A stretch of 64,000 nucleotides of DNA from DATFDN01 sp035685165 (GCA_035685165.1 DASRBI010000023.1:124001-188000), one strand, 5' to 3'. Counted from the stretch's first letter, positions 17,062-25,893 are shown. Program-made: numbers and translations. Notes: generated by a model from the letters alone, not told the origin.

Positions 17062-17328
17062 TTAGGTGGCATGCGCCACTCCGGGCCGCACACAGGCAAT
17101 GTCGGGATTTATTGCGATCAGTTCTGAGCTGATATTCACAAGCGCTACGTCGCCAACTGGGGCGCCGAGGGCGGCCCCCATTCGTGCAACTGTTTGGTCG
17201 TTAAAGAGCGATGCCTCGGCGATGACGACCTGCATCTGATTTTTGCGCGCCTCTTCGATGAGGCCGGCGAACCGCTCAGCGTTGGCGCCGCGGGCGGCGG
17301 AGGGCAAGAAGCCCGGCGCCAGTCGCAA
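17062..17328 (-). pseudogene. Short remnant with faint similarity to a metal-binding ABC substrate protein
   Basis: An 88-codon minus-strand frame whose first 15 codons overlap the 3' end of the glycine-rich gene out of frame and carry no signal. The rest (AERFAGLIEEARKNQMQVVI, then ASLFNDQTVARMGAALGAPV and VALVNISSELIAINPD) looks protein-like and resembles the last third of ZnuA/MntC-type solute-binding proteins (IxxARxxxVxxVxxExxF...A..IA...GA). No upstream part exists, so if the resemblance holds it is a 5'-deleted fragment. Local base composition is also lower in GC than the flanks. Weak call. Confidence 0.3.
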
Positions 17329-18157
17329 GCAGCGCGAGCGATCCTGGCTCGGGAACGCTGGTGCTCGGGGTCGCCTTGATGAGATCGAAAGTGACGAGGC
17401 CGTTGGGGCCGGCGCCGAAATCGATCCCGGCCGCGCCCGGGGTCACGCTGGCGGTGCCGGCGAGAACGCTGCTCGCGAGAAACGACGTGCCGCCAGCGCC
17501 GCTGCTAAGCCCGGCATTACCACCGTTATAGCCGCCACCACCGCCACCAGTCGCACCTCCTGCGCCGCCGCCGCCGCCAAAACCGCCGAACCCGGCGCCG
17601 GTATGTGATCCGCCACCGGCGCCGCCATTGACGAAGCTCGCGCCGCCCGCCCCGGATATCCCCGAGCCGCCATTGCCCAAGAACCCGCCGCCCCCGCCGG
17701 CATCGCCGTTGCCGCTGCCGCCGGAACCATTGCCGCCGAGGCCGGCGCCACCGGAACCGGCAACAAAACCACTACCACCGCCGCCGCCCGCGATCACGAG
17801 GGGCGAGAGCGTCTGCCCGGAGATCTCGGCGACGTAACTTCCGCCGCCTCCGCCTCCGCCGCCGCCGCCGCCAAAGCTCGCGCCGCCGCCCACGAGAATC
17901 CGCAAGGTCTCGCCGGCCGCGAGGCTGAAATCGCCGCCCACACTCGCCCCGCCACCGCCCGGGTTGCCTCCCACCAGGCTAGCCCCGCCGCCGCCGCCGG
18001 TCGCCGCGATCTGGTAGTAGCCGGCGCTGGTTACGGTATCTGTGACGATCTGGCCGCTATAATCGAGCGTGGTCGTGCCGGTGCCGATGCTCCCGGCGTG
18101 GGCGACAGGCGCCAGCGCCAGGGTGAGGGCGGCAAGGGTGGGAAAAAAATAACGCAC
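17276..18157 (-). CDS. Glycine-rich secreted protein with PEP-CTERM sorting signal
   Basis: A 293-residue exported protein. A signal peptide ends near residue 21 (MRYFFPTLAALTLALAPVAH, then AG). The middle, residues 60-235, is about half glycine in GGGGG/GGAGG runs, like the Gly-rich domain of secreted or surface proteins. The C-terminus has the tripartite PEP-CTERM signal: VPEP, a hydrophobic helix (GSLALLATGAGLLAL) and a basic tail (RRPRRQR). PEP-CTERM proteins are processed by an exosortase, usually in bacteria that make exopolysaccharide; no exosortase gene is in this window. Start is GTG at 18157 with AAGGAG upstream. Located between the secretion operon and the glycosyltransferases, it may belong to cell-surface matrix formation. 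Confidence 0.82.
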   Translation of the reverse strand: MRYFFPTLAALTLALAPVAHAGSIGTGTTTLDYSGQIVTDTVTSAGYYQIAATGGGGGASLVGGNPGGGGASVGGDFSLAAGETLRILVGGGASFGGGGGGGGGGGSYVAEISGQTLSPLVIAGGGGGSGFVAGSGGAGLGGNGSGGSGNGDAGGGGGFLGNGGSGISGAGGASFVNGGAGGGSHTGAGFGGFGGGGGAGGATGGGGGGYNGGNAGLSSGAGGTSFLASSVLAGTASVTPGAAGIDFGAGPNGLVTFDLIKATPSTSVPEPGSLALLATGAGLLALRRPRRQR

Positions 18158-18240
18158 GCGTTTCTCCTTTGGCTTCCCATCGGCGTGACGCGGCGGGATG
18201 ATGATCGCCCAAATTGCCGCCTGCGGCGGGCGAAACTCAA

Positions 18241-18415
18241 ATGATGTTCGCTCAGATGCAAGATGAGATCGCCGCGCGAAATCTGGCGATAAAGCGGCGC
18301 GTTCTCGTCGTAGCGATCATCCCAGTCGACGGTGAATCCAAGGAACCCTTGGGAGAACTCATTCCGAAAGCAGTTTCATCACATGATCCATAGCCGCTTG
18401 ATAGCCTTGATGGCG
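18241..18415 (-). pseudogene. Fused gene scraps: glyoxalase-family fragment and an unrelated C-terminal tail
   Basis: Minus-strand translation from 18360 to 18241 gives FLGFTVDWDDRYDENAPLY and then RQISRGDLILHLSEHH, a clear internal piece of the glyoxalase superfamily protein whose intact form reads FLGFTVDWEHRF...YxQxSRGxLxLHLSEHHGD. It has no start and leaves the family frame at 18240. Immediately upstream (18415-18359), in another frame, is an 18-residue tail RHQGYQAAMDHVMKLLSE and stop, perhaps the end of an AHSA1/START-type protein. The abrupt joins point to deletion or recombination just upstream of the glycosyltransferase gene. Confidence 0.6.
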
Positions 18416-18445
18416 ACGCTATTCAGTTAACTCCGGTGACGGCGG

Positions 18446-20173
18446 TTGCGATCTGACACCGCACTTCTTGGGCAGGAGGCGGAGGATCGTTCGATCCTCG
18501 CCCAGGCGGCCTATGAGCGGGGCCGCGCCGCTTCGGAACCGGCCGAGCGCATCCGCTGGCTCGATCGCGCGCACCGCTATTTCCCCGCCGATCCGGTCTT
18601 CGCGCTGGCGCTGGCCGAGGCGCTGCTTGGTCGCGACGATGCGCGCGCCGCGCGCCTGCTTGCGGGGATCGTGGCGCGCCACGACATCGGCGCGGCCTGG
18701 CTCGCGCTCGCGGCCGCGCATCGGCGGCGCGGACAGAGCAAGCAAGCGGCGGCGGCGCTCGCCCAGGCGCTGGCGCGGCATGTCTTGCCGGCGAATCTCG
18801 CCCCGCTCGCCGATGCCATCGCTGCCGCGGCCGGCTTTCCCGGCTGGTGCGGGTGGGAGGAAACCGGCGCGGTGATCGTGGGACCGCCCGGCGTCCAGGC
18901 GCGCCAGCAGGTGCTCCCGGCCGGATTGGTGCGGGTGAGGGCGCACGGACGCGAGCTGCTCGGCTCGCCGCTGTCACCACGCGGCGCGGAGAACGAACCG
19001 CGCCGAGGCGGGCCGTCACCAGTGGGGCCGGTGCCGCTGCGATCTGGCCTGCGTGCGTGGCGGCGGCGTGCGCCCGCGGCGGGCGCTGTCGCGTTGATCA
19101 CGCACGATCAAGGCGGCGGCGTCGAACGCGCGGTGCTTGCCGAGGCCACGCGGCTCAGCCGGAGCGGCGTGCTGCCGCTCCTCCTCAAGCCGGCCCTGCC
19201 AGGCAGCGGAGCGGGGATTCGCATCGCCGATCCCGCTTGCGTCCTGCCCGATCTCCTGTTCTCCGTCCCGGAGGCGCTTCCGGAACTCCGCGGCTTCATG
19301 CGCGCGCTGCCGGTGCGGCGCATTGCGGTGCATCACCTGCTCGGCCATGCGCCTGAGATCCGGCTCCTGCTCGGCGAGAGCGGCATTCCCTATGAGGTGC
19401 ATGTCCACGACCACGCGTTTCTGTGCCCGCGCGTGGTGCTGCTCGGTGCCGAGGGTATCTACTGCGGCGAGCCCGACCTGGCCGGCTGCGCGAGCTGCAT
19501 CGCGCGCGCGGGCAGTTTCATGGACGATTTCGACGATGCCGCCGCGCTGCGCTCGGCAAGCGCCGCGCTACTCGGCCGCGCCGCGCGGGTGGTCGTCCCC
19601 TCCCGCGACACGGCCGAGCGGCTGCGCCGGTACTTCCCGGCGATCCGCCCAATCATCCGCCCGCTCGATCGCGTCGGCGCGCCGGCGCCGCGCACCGATC
19701 TTCCGGTGCCGGGGAGGATCGCCGTGGTGGGCGGCATCGGTCCCGCCAAGGGCTATCATGTGCTGCTGGCACTTGCCCGCGACGCCGCTTTGCGGCGGCT
19801 GCCGCTCGACTTCGTTGTGGTCGGCGCGACCACCGGGGATGCGGCGCTGATGGAGACGGGCCGTGTGTTCGTCACCGGGCCGTTCGCGGGCGAGGAGGCC
19901 GTCTCGTTGATTCGCGCGCAGCACGCCGCGCTCGCGCTGCTGCCGTCGGTCGTCCCGGAGAGCTGGTGCTACGCGCTCAGCGATTGCTGGCGCGCGGGGC
20001 TCGACGTGGCGGCGTTCGATCTCGGCGCCCAGGCGGCGCGCATTCGCCGCAGCGGCGGCGGCCTCTTGTTCCCGCTCGGCACGCCGCCTGCCAGGATGAA
20101 CGACCGCTTGCTTGCGGCAAGCGGTGAGTTTCGCCATGAAGATGCATCCCAGGAAACTCGAACAGGTACTTGA
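18446..20173 (+). CDS. Glycosyltransferase with N-terminal helical repeat region
   Basis: A 575-residue protein. Residues 15-130 are Ala/Arg-rich helices resembling TPRs (AERIRWLDRAHRYFPADPVF). From about 210 comes a GT4-like glycosyltransferase: ALITHDQGGGVERAVLAEA at the N-terminal Rossmann half, YEVHVHDHAFLCPRVVLL in the middle, and the donor-binding half with PGRIAVVGGIGPAKGYHVLL and LLPSVVPESWCYALSDCW, where the E/S positions match GT-B folds. Start is TTG at 18446 because an in-frame stop lies 9 nt upstream; the gene may therefore be slightly 5'-truncated by the rearrangement at 18241-18415. Its stop overlaps the next start by 1 nt. Sugar and acceptor unknown. Confidence 0.75.
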   Translation: MRSDTALLGQEAEDRSILAQAAYERGRAASEPAERIRWLDRAHRYFPADPVFALALAEALLGRDDARAARLLAGIVARHDIGAAWLALAAAHRRRGQSKQAAAALAQALARHVLPANLAPLADAIAAAAGFPGWCGWEETGAVIVGPPGVQARQQVLPAGLVRVRAHGRELLGSPLSPRGAENEPRRGGPSPVGPVPLRSGLRAWRRRAPAAGAVALITHDQGGGVERAVLAEATRLSRSGVLPLLLKPALPGSGAGIRIADPACVLPDLLFSVPEALPELRGFMRALPVRRIAVHHLLGHAPEIRLLLGESGIPYEVHVHDHAFLCPRVVLLGAEGIYCGEPDLAGCASCIARAGSFMDDFDDAAALRSASAALLGRAARVVVPSRDTAERLRRYFPAIRPIIRPLDRVGAPAPRTDLPVPGRIAVVGGIGPAKGYHVLLALARDAALRRLPLDFVVVGATTGDAALMETGRVFVTGPFAGEEAVSLIRAQHAALALLPSVVPESWCYALSDCWRAGLDVAAFDLGAQAARIRRSGGGLLFPLGTPPARMNDRLLAASGEFRHEDASQETRTGT

Positions 20174-21129
20174 TGTCGGAAGCCGTTGCCCGCGCGCGCC
20201 AGACGGGCGCCCGCACCCAGCCCGCCGCCCCAAACCGCATCGCCGAGCTCAAGGTATCCGGGCACCTGATGACGCTCGATCCGGGGCTCTATTGCATCAT
20301 GGCGACCAGCACGGCCACCGCCCCGCACACCGGTCTGCCGGGCATCCGCATCTCGCCACCGCCGGGTCCCGCCGGCCGGCCGCATAGCGTCGCGATCAGC
20401 ACCTTTCACGGCGATGGCTGGGTCGCCTCCGGCGAGGCGGGGCTAGTTCGCATCAGCGACGGGCCGGCGCAGGTCCTGATGACGATCTATCAGGCGCCCG
20501 ACGCCACACCCGATCAGGCGCCGCGCCTGACCGTCATGCCGCTTGGCGGCGAGGCCGGCGCCGGTGTGCGCCCCGGCGGGGCGCAGACCGTGCCGCTTCC
20601 CGCCGCCAGCTCGGTGCCGGAGGCGGTGGCGCATGTGCAGCGCATGGGCGATGTCGCCGGGCGCATCGGCGAATGGATCGGCACCAGAGGGAGCCGCCTC
20701 TGGATGGAGGGGTTCGGGCTGGCGCCGCAGGGCGCGGTCAAGTCGTCCGACATCGAATACCAGGCGGTGCTGGGCAAAGACTGGCTCTCGCCCTGGGTGG
20801 AAGGTGGCAAGTTTTGCGGCAGCCGCGGCATGGCGCTGCCCGTGCTCGGGCTTGCCGTGCGCCTGAAGGGCGAGGCGGCCGGCGCCTACGATCTCAGCTA
20901 CAGCGCGAGCTTCGTGGACGGCAGCACCGTCGGCCCGGTCGCGGCGGGGAAGATTTGCCAAAGCGAGAGCCTCGCCGCGCTGGAGGCGTTTCAGGTCGTT
21001 ATGCGGCCGAAAGCGCAGGGCGAAGTGGCGGTCGCAACGCCGTCCCCGAAGAGCCAAGCGAGGCAAGCGCCCGCTGCCAAGCCGGGCGCGGCGGAGCCGG
21101 CGAGGAAAACCGCGCGCCCCCGGCGCTGA
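20173..21129 (+). CDS. Conserved-looking protein of unknown function, beta-rich
   Basis: I do not recognise a named family. The 318-residue product has no signal peptide. Residues 25-125 look beta-sheet rich (GLYCIMATSTATAP; HSVAISTFHGDGWVASGEAG). Residues 185-280 contain IEYQAVLGKDWLSPWVEGG and YDLSYSASFVDGSTVGPVAA, each followed by a short G...ALxAxxVxL stretch. This two-fold pattern is reminiscent of the hydrophobic-W (ChW) repeat seen in some surface proteins. The tail is Ala/Pro/Lys-rich. It sits between two glycosyltransferases, overlapping the first by 1 nt, so it probably serves the same glycan or surface process. Function is unassigned. Confidence 0.7.
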   Translation: MSEAVARARQTGARTQPAAPNRIAELKVSGHLMTLDPGLYCIMATSTATAPHTGLPGIRISPPPGPAGRPHSVAISTFHGDGWVASGEAGLVRISDGPAQVLMTIYQAPDATPDQAPRLTVMPLGGEAGAGVRPGGAQTVPLPAASSVPEAVAHVQRMGDVAGRIGEWIGTRGSRLWMEGFGLAPQGAVKSSDIEYQAVLGKDWLSPWVEGGKFCGSRGMALPVLGLAVRLKGEAAGAYDLSYSASFVDGSTVGPVAAGKICQSESLAALEAFQVVMRPKAQGEVAVATPSPKSQARQAPAAKPGAAEPARKTARPRR

Positions 21130-21145
21130 CCCGCGCGGTCCCGGC

Positions 21146-22381
21146 GTGCGCCTGCTTTGCGTCCACCAGAACTTTCCGGGCCAATATCTGCACCTCGTGC
21201 GCCGGATCGCCGCCACGCGCCGCCACGACATCGTTTTCATCACCGAGCCCAATGCCAACCTTATCCCGGGCGTGCGGAAGGTGCCGTATGCGATGCCGCC
21301 GCCCTTGGCCGGCCTGCCGATCGAATTGTTCGAGGCCGAGCGCGCCTTCCGGCGCGCCGAGCTGGTGGCCCAAGCGGCGCGCAATCTGCGCCAGCTCGGC
21401 TTCGTGCCGGACGTGATCCTCGGCCATCACGGATGGGGCGAGCTGCTCAACCTGCCCGATGTGTGGCCGGGCGTTCCGCTGGTCGGCTATCTTGAATTTT
21501 ATTACCGGGTCGAAGGCGCCGACGTGAATTTCGATCCCGAGTTCCCGATGGCGCCCGAGGCTTTCCCGCGCGTGCGGGCGAAGAACATCGTCAACCATCT
21601 GGCGCTGGCGCTCGGCCAGCACGGGCAGACGCCGACCGAATGGCAGTTTTCCACCTATCCCGACTGGGCGCAGCCGCGGATCGCGCTCTTGCGCGAGGGC
21701 GCCGATCTCGATCGCTGCAAGCCTGATCCCGAGGCGCGCCGTGGCGCGCTCCAGGTCGGGCGCATGAAGATCGGCCCGCGCGACAAGCTGATTACCTACG
21801 TTGCCCGCGACCTCGAGCCCTATCGCGGTTTTCACATCCTCATGCGCGCGCTGCCGCGCATCCTGAAGGCGCGACAGGACGTCAAGGCGGTGCTGGTGGG
21901 CGGCGACAACGTGAGCTATGGCGCCCCGCCCCCGCTCGGCTCCTGGCGCCAGCAGCTATTGGCCGAGCTCGGCGAGGCGATCGACCTCACGCGCGTCGCG
22001 CTGCCCGGCAAGGTCGATTACGAGCTCTATCTGAAACTGCTGCGCCGCTCCGACGCGCATGTTTATTTCACTTATCCGTTCGTCGCCTCCTGGTCGCTGC
22101 GCGAGGCGCTGGCGAGCGGCTGCGCGATCGTCGCCAGCGACACCGCGCCTGTGCGCGAGTTCGTCGCGCACGAGGAAACCGGATTGCTGACGCCGTTCCT
22201 GAGGCCGGATGCGCTTGCTGATGCGGTGCTGCGCCTGCTCGAGGAGAAGGAGCTTGCCGCGCGTCTGCGCGCCGCGGCGCGACGCTTCGCGGCCGACCGG
22301 CTCGACCTGCGGCAAACGATCGAGGCCTATATCGCGATGCTGGCCCGGCTGACCGGCCAGAAGGAAGCCGACATTGCCTGA
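21146..22381 (+). CDS. Glycosyltransferase family 4 protein
   Basis: A 411-residue GT-B glycosyltransferase, cytoplasmic. The N-terminal domain starts MRLLCVHQNFPGQYLHLVRR, as in many GT4 enzymes acting on surface polysaccharides. The donor domain contains LITYVARDLEPYRGFHILM, KAVLVGGDNVSYG, VALPGKVDYELYLKLLRRSD and YPFVASWSLREALASGCAIV, with the E-containing donor motif (SxxEA-like LREA), then ASDTAPVREFV. Start is GTG at 21146. It is the last of three consecutive genes after the secretion operon. The linkage it makes cannot be read from sequence. Confidence 0.88.
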   Translation: MRLLCVHQNFPGQYLHLVRRIAATRRHDIVFITEPNANLIPGVRKVPYAMPPPLAGLPIELFEAERAFRRAELVAQAARNLRQLGFVPDVILGHHGWGELLNLPDVWPGVPLVGYLEFYYRVEGADVNFDPEFPMAPEAFPRVRAKNIVNHLALALGQHGQTPTEWQFSTYPDWAQPRIALLREGADLDRCKPDPEARRGALQVGRMKIGPRDKLITYVARDLEPYRGFHILMRALPRILKARQDVKAVLVGGDNVSYGAPPPLGSWRQQLLAELGEAIDLTRVALPGKVDYELYLKLLRRSDAHVYFTYPFVASWSLREALASGCAIVASDTAPVREFVAHEETGLLTPFLRPDALADAVLRLLEEKELAARLRAAARRFAADRLDLRQTIEAYIAMLARLTGQKEADIA

Positions 22382-22391
22382 CGGAGTGCCC

Positions 22392-23354
22392 ATGTTGAAA
22401 CAGCCGCGCCGCTATCCCGACCTCGCCGACCCGCAGGCGCGCCCGCGCTATAGCGGGATCGCCACCTTCTTCCGTGCCCCGCACAGCGAGCTGCCAGCGG
22501 ACGCCGACATCGGCATCATCGGCGTGCCGTTCGACGGCGGCGTGACTAACCGCAGCGGCGCGCGGCACGGCCCGCGCGCCGTGCGCGAGCAATCGACCTT
22601 GTTGCGTCGCTTCGATGGCACAACGGGGCTCGCGCCGTTCGCCGCCGCGCGCGTGCGCGATTTGGGCGATTGCTGGATCGAGGAACCATATGCGCTGGAA
22701 GGCGCGCTGGACGAGATCGCCGCCTTCTATCGCCCCGTGATCGCGGCGGGCTGCGTACCGCTCTCGGTCGGCGGCGATCATTCGATCAGCTTGCCGATCC
22801 TGCGCGCCGTCGCCGCGCATCGGCCGGTCGGGATGGTGCACATCGACGCCCATTGCGATACGGGCGACGATTATCTCGGCTCGCGCTTCCACCACGGCGC
22901 GCCGTTCCGCCGCGCGACCGAGGAGGGATTGCTCGATCCGAAGCGCGTGATCCAGATCGGCATCCGCGGCACGACCAGCGATCCCGACATGTGGGCGTTC
23001 AGCCTGTCGAGCGGGATGCGCGTTCTGCCGATGGACGAGCTGTTCGAGCGCGGCTGGCGCTATGCGGCCGAGGAGGCAAGGCGCGTCGCTGGAGCGGGTC
23101 CGGTCTATCTCTCCTTCGACATCGACAGTCTCGATCCCTCGGAAGCGCCCGGCACCGGCACGCCGGAAGCGGGCGGCCTGCGCGCGATCGAGGCGCTGCA
23201 CCTGTTGCGCGCGCTGCGCGGGCTCGATTTCATCGGCGGCGATTTGGTGGAGGTAGCGCCCAGCTTCGATCCGGGCACGCTGACCGCCTTCAACGGCGCC
23301 TCGGTTCTGTTCGAGATATTGTGCCTGCTCGTCGAAGCGCGGAAGGCGCGGTGA
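22392..23354 (+). CDS. speB: Agmatinase / ureohydrolase family enzyme
   Basis: A 320-residue ureohydrolase expected to hydrolyse agmatine to putrescine and urea with a binuclear Mn centre, though guanidinobutyrate or similar substrates cannot be excluded. Metal-binding motifs are all present: SVGGDHSISL, HIDAHCDTGDDYLG and SFDIDSLDP, followed by PGTGTPEAGGL. I prefer the ATG at 22392, which has GGAG 5 nt upstream; a TTG at 22374 would overlap the preceding gene. With the ornithine decarboxylase at 56 kb it would give the cell two routes to putrescine. Confidence 0.87.
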   Translation: MLKQPRRYPDLADPQARPRYSGIATFFRAPHSELPADADIGIIGVPFDGGVTNRSGARHGPRAVREQSTLLRRFDGTTGLAPFAAARVRDLGDCWIEEPYALEGALDEIAAFYRPVIAAGCVPLSVGGDHSISLPILRAVAAHRPVGMVHIDAHCDTGDDYLGSRFHHGAPFRRATEEGLLDPKRVIQIGIRGTTSDPDMWAFSLSSGMRVLPMDELFERGWRYAAEEARRVAGAGPVYLSFDIDSLDPSEAPGTGTPEAGGLRAIEALHLLRALRGLDFIGGDLVEVAPSFDPGTLTAFNGASVLFEILCLLVEARKAR

Positions 23355-23441
23355 CCTGAGCCTCGGCGCGGGGACGGCCATGACGACGAGGCCGAAGCGG
23401 ACTAGCTTCGCCGCCGATCCTTCATTGCGGGAGCAGCACGC

Positions 23442-24140
23442 ATGATCGAGGTCTGGACTTGGCCGACGCCGAATGGCCACAAGGTGCATATTGCGCTGGA
23501 GGAACTGGGGCTCGCCTACAAGGTGGTGCCGGTGAACATCGGCAAGGGCGAGCAGTTCAAGCCCGAGTTCCTGGCGATCACACCCAATCACCGCATCCCG
23601 GCGATCGTCGATCCCGAGGGGCCGGGCGGCAAGCGGTTCCAGCTTTTCGAATCAGGCGCGATCCTGATTTATCTGTCGGAAAAATGCGGCGGCAAGCTGA
23701 TCCCCGCCGATCCTGTGGGGCGCTACACGTGCCTGCAATGGATCATGTTCCAGATGGGCGGCGTGGGGCCGATGTTCGGCCAGTACAACCACTTTGCGAA
23801 CTACGCGGGCGAGAAGCTCGCTTATCCGATCGAACGCTACACCAACGAGGTGCGGCGGCTGCATCGCGTGCTCGACAAGCGGCTCGGCGAGGCGGCGTTC
23901 CTCGCGGGCGGCGAATACAGCATGGCCGACATCTGCACCTTCCCCTGGATCCGCAACCCCGACCGGCGCGGGATCGACTTGACCGACTATCCCAACGTGA
24001 AACGCTGGCACGATGCGATCGCCGCGCGTCCTGCCGTGCAGCGCGGCGTCGCGGTGCTCGCCGAACACCAGCGGCGCGGGCCGATGACGGAGGAGGAAAA
24101 GGAGATTTTGTTCGGCAAGACGCAGTTCGCGGCCAGGTAG
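23442..24140 (+). CDS. Nu-class (YfcG/Ure2p-like) glutathione S-transferase
   Basis: A 232-residue GST. The N-terminal motif WTWPTPNGHKVHIALEELGL is typical of the YfcG/YghU group, whose Thr/Asn replaces the catalytic Tyr or Ser and which often shows disulfide-bond oxidoreductase activity toward glutathione. NHRIPAIVD holds the cis-Pro and FESGAILIYLSEK the glutathione-binding motif. The C-terminal half has the N-cap box SMADICTFPWI. It stands alone between agmatinase and the convergent histidine kinase, with an A-type palindromic repeat directly downstream as a likely terminator. Confidence 0.88.
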   Translation: MIEVWTWPTPNGHKVHIALEELGLAYKVVPVNIGKGEQFKPEFLAITPNHRIPAIVDPEGPGGKRFQLFESGAILIYLSEKCGGKLIPADPVGRYTCLQWIMFQMGGVGPMFGQYNHFANYAGEKLAYPIERYTNEVRRLHRVLDKRLGEAAFLAGGEYSMADICTFPWIRNPDRRGIDLTDYPNVKRWHDAIAARPAVQRGVAVLAEHQRRGPMTEEEKEILFGKTQFAAR

Positions 24141-24160
24141 CCGCCGCTCGGCCGCGGCCC

Positions 24161-24200
24161 GTCCCCCTGACCCCCTCCCCGCGAGCGGAGGGGGAGCCCT
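24161..24200. repeat. Palindromic repeat, family A, copy 1
   Basis: CCCCCTCC (24171-24178) pairs with GGAGGGGG (24187-24194) across an 8-nt loop, with the family's flanking TCCCCCTG and CCCTT. It lies between two convergent genes, where a symmetric hairpin could terminate transcription in both directions. Confidence 0.65.
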
Positions 24201-24216
24201 TCGCGCGCGCGGCCCG

Positions 24217-25893
24217 CTAGCGCCCGAGGGCATTGCTTGTGGCGGCGGCGAGGTCTTCCAGGCGGTAGGGCTTGGGCAGCAGCGCGATGCCTTCGGCCTC
24301 GGCCTCGCGGCGCGTCGCCTCGGCATAGGCGGTGGTAAGCAGGATCGGCAGGTCGGGGCGGCGGCGGCGGACCTCGCGGGCGAGCGCGACGCCATTCATG
24401 CCGCCCGGCATCATCACATCCGAAAACACAAGGTCGATGCGCCTGCCGTTGGCGAGCGCGCCGAGCGCGGCCTCGGCGCTGGCGGCGCGGGTCGCATTCA
24501 TCCCGAGCTGGGCAAGCATCTCGGTCACCAGCGCCGCCACTTCGTTGTCGTCTTCGACCAGCAGCACCTCCGCCGACGCTTCCTGCGACCGTTGCGCGCC
24601 TGCCGCTTCGGCGGGCTGGGGCGGGGCGGGCGCGGTCACGGAGCGCGGCAAGAGGAGCGTGATGGTGGTGCCGCGCCCGACCTCGCTCTCGATCCGCACG
24701 GCGCCGCCCGACTGCTTGGCGAAGCCATAGACCTGCGCGAGCCCCATGCCGGAGCCCTGCCCGACTTCCTTTGTGGTGAAGAACGGGTCGAAGACGCGCG
24801 AGAGCACCTCGGGCGGGATCCCCGTTCCGGTGTCGATGACCGAGAGAGACACGAAACCGCCGCGCAGCTCGCCGTCGGCCACCGGCTCACGGTTCACGGC
24901 GCGGATGGTGATCGTGCCGCCCGCTGGCATCGCGTCCCTGGCATTGACCGCCAGGTTGAGCACGGCAAGCTCGAGCTCGCCGGGATCGGCGAGCACCGGC
25001 CAGAGATCCTCGGCGAGATCGAGCACGACAGTCACGTCGCCGCGCAGGCTGCGATCGAGCAGTTCGCGGATGCCGGCGAACTGGCCGTGCAGGTCGAGCG
25101 GCTCGGGACTCAGCGCCTGCAGGCGCGAGAAGGTGAGGAGCTGGCGCGTGAGCGAGGCGCCACGGGCGGCAGCCTGGCGCATGCTCTCGAGCAGGCGGCG
25201 GCGGCGCTCGGGCTCGATCCGGCCTTCCAGCGTCTCCAGGCCGCCGGTGATGACCATCAGCAGATTGTTGAAGTCGTGCGCGATGCCGCCGGTGAGCTGG
25301 CCGATCGCCTCCAGCTTCTGCGCGTGGCGCAGGGCTTCCTCGATGCGGGCACGCTCGGCCATCTGCGCCCGCAGCTCGCAGTTGGCCGCCTCCAGCTCGC
25401 GCGTGCGCGCTGCGACCAGGTTCTCGAGCTTCCGCGCGGCGCGATTGCGCTCGGCGAGATGCGCGCGGACTTCGTACTGGCGCCGGCGCGCGCGCAGCGA
25501 GGACTGCACGGCGCTTGTCAGCGTGATGGTTTGCAGCGGCCGCTCCAGCAGCGACACGTTCCGCAGCGCCGCCACGAGCCGCCGCCGCGCGGCGATGACG
25601 GCGGGATGCTCGCGATGGCTGGTGAGCATCACGAACGGCATGTCCGACCAGGGCGGCTGACGCCCCACCCATTCGGTGAGCGCGTCGGCGGCGGCGCCGC
25701 GCAGCGCCTCCTCGGCGATCAGCACGGCGCCGGCGCCTTGTTGGAGGCGCGCGACCAGTTCGGCCGCATCGGCGCAGAGATGCGCCGACAGCCCGGCGCG
25801 GCGCAGCAAGTCCGCCGAGGCCGGCCCGTCCCGCCCGGTCGGGGCAAGGATCAGGACGGCGTTTTCGGACTGCTCAGAGGAAGTCGGACTCAT
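24217..25893 (-). CDS. Hybrid histidine kinase with degenerate N-terminal receiver and C-terminal receiver
   Basis: A 558-residue soluble hybrid kinase. Residues 10-125 look like a receiver fold whose phospho-Asp is replaced (AVLIAEEAL). A coiled coil follows at 140-190, then the H-box GQLTGGIAHDFNNLLMVI with His206, and an HATPase domain with NLAVNARDAMP (N box), DTGTGIPPEV (G1), FDPFFTTK (F) and GQGSGMGLAQVYG (G2). The C-terminal receiver has VEDDNEVAALV and the phospho-acceptor Asp in FSDVMMPGGMNG. Start ATG 25893 overlaps the KaiC-like gene by 20 nt, so the two are translationally coupled and probably form one signalling unit. Confidence 0.88.
   Translation of the reverse strand: MSPTSSEQSENAVLILAPTGRDGPASADLLRRAGLSAHLCADAAELVARLQQGAGAVLIAEEALRGAAADALTEWVGRQPPWSDMPFVMLTSHREHPAVIAARRRLVAALRNVSLLERPLQTITLTSAVQSSLRARRRQYEVRAHLAERNRAARKLENLVAARTRELEAANCELRAQMAERARIEEALRHAQKLEAIGQLTGGIAHDFNNLLMVITGGLETLEGRIEPERRRRLLESMRQAAARGASLTRQLLTFSRLQALSPEPLDLHGQFAGIRELLDRSLRGDVTVVLDLAEDLWPVLADPGELELAVLNLAVNARDAMPAGGTITIRAVNREPVADGELRGGFVSLSVIDTGTGIPPEVLSRVFDPFFTTKEVGQGSGMGLAQVYGFAKQSGGAVRIESEVGRGTTITLLLPRSVTAPAPPQPAEAAGAQRSQEASAEVLLVEDDNEVAALVTEMLAQLGMNATRAASAEAALGALANGRRIDLVFSDVMMPGGMNGVALAREVRRRRPDLPILLTTAYAEATRREAEAEGIALLPKPYRLEDLAAATSNALGR

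Noticed and set aside
17400..18000. Dense GGC/GCC repeats that look like a satellite or CRISPR-like array
   Set aside because: They are codons for the polyglycine region of the PEP-CTERM protein, with no regular repeat-spacer period.
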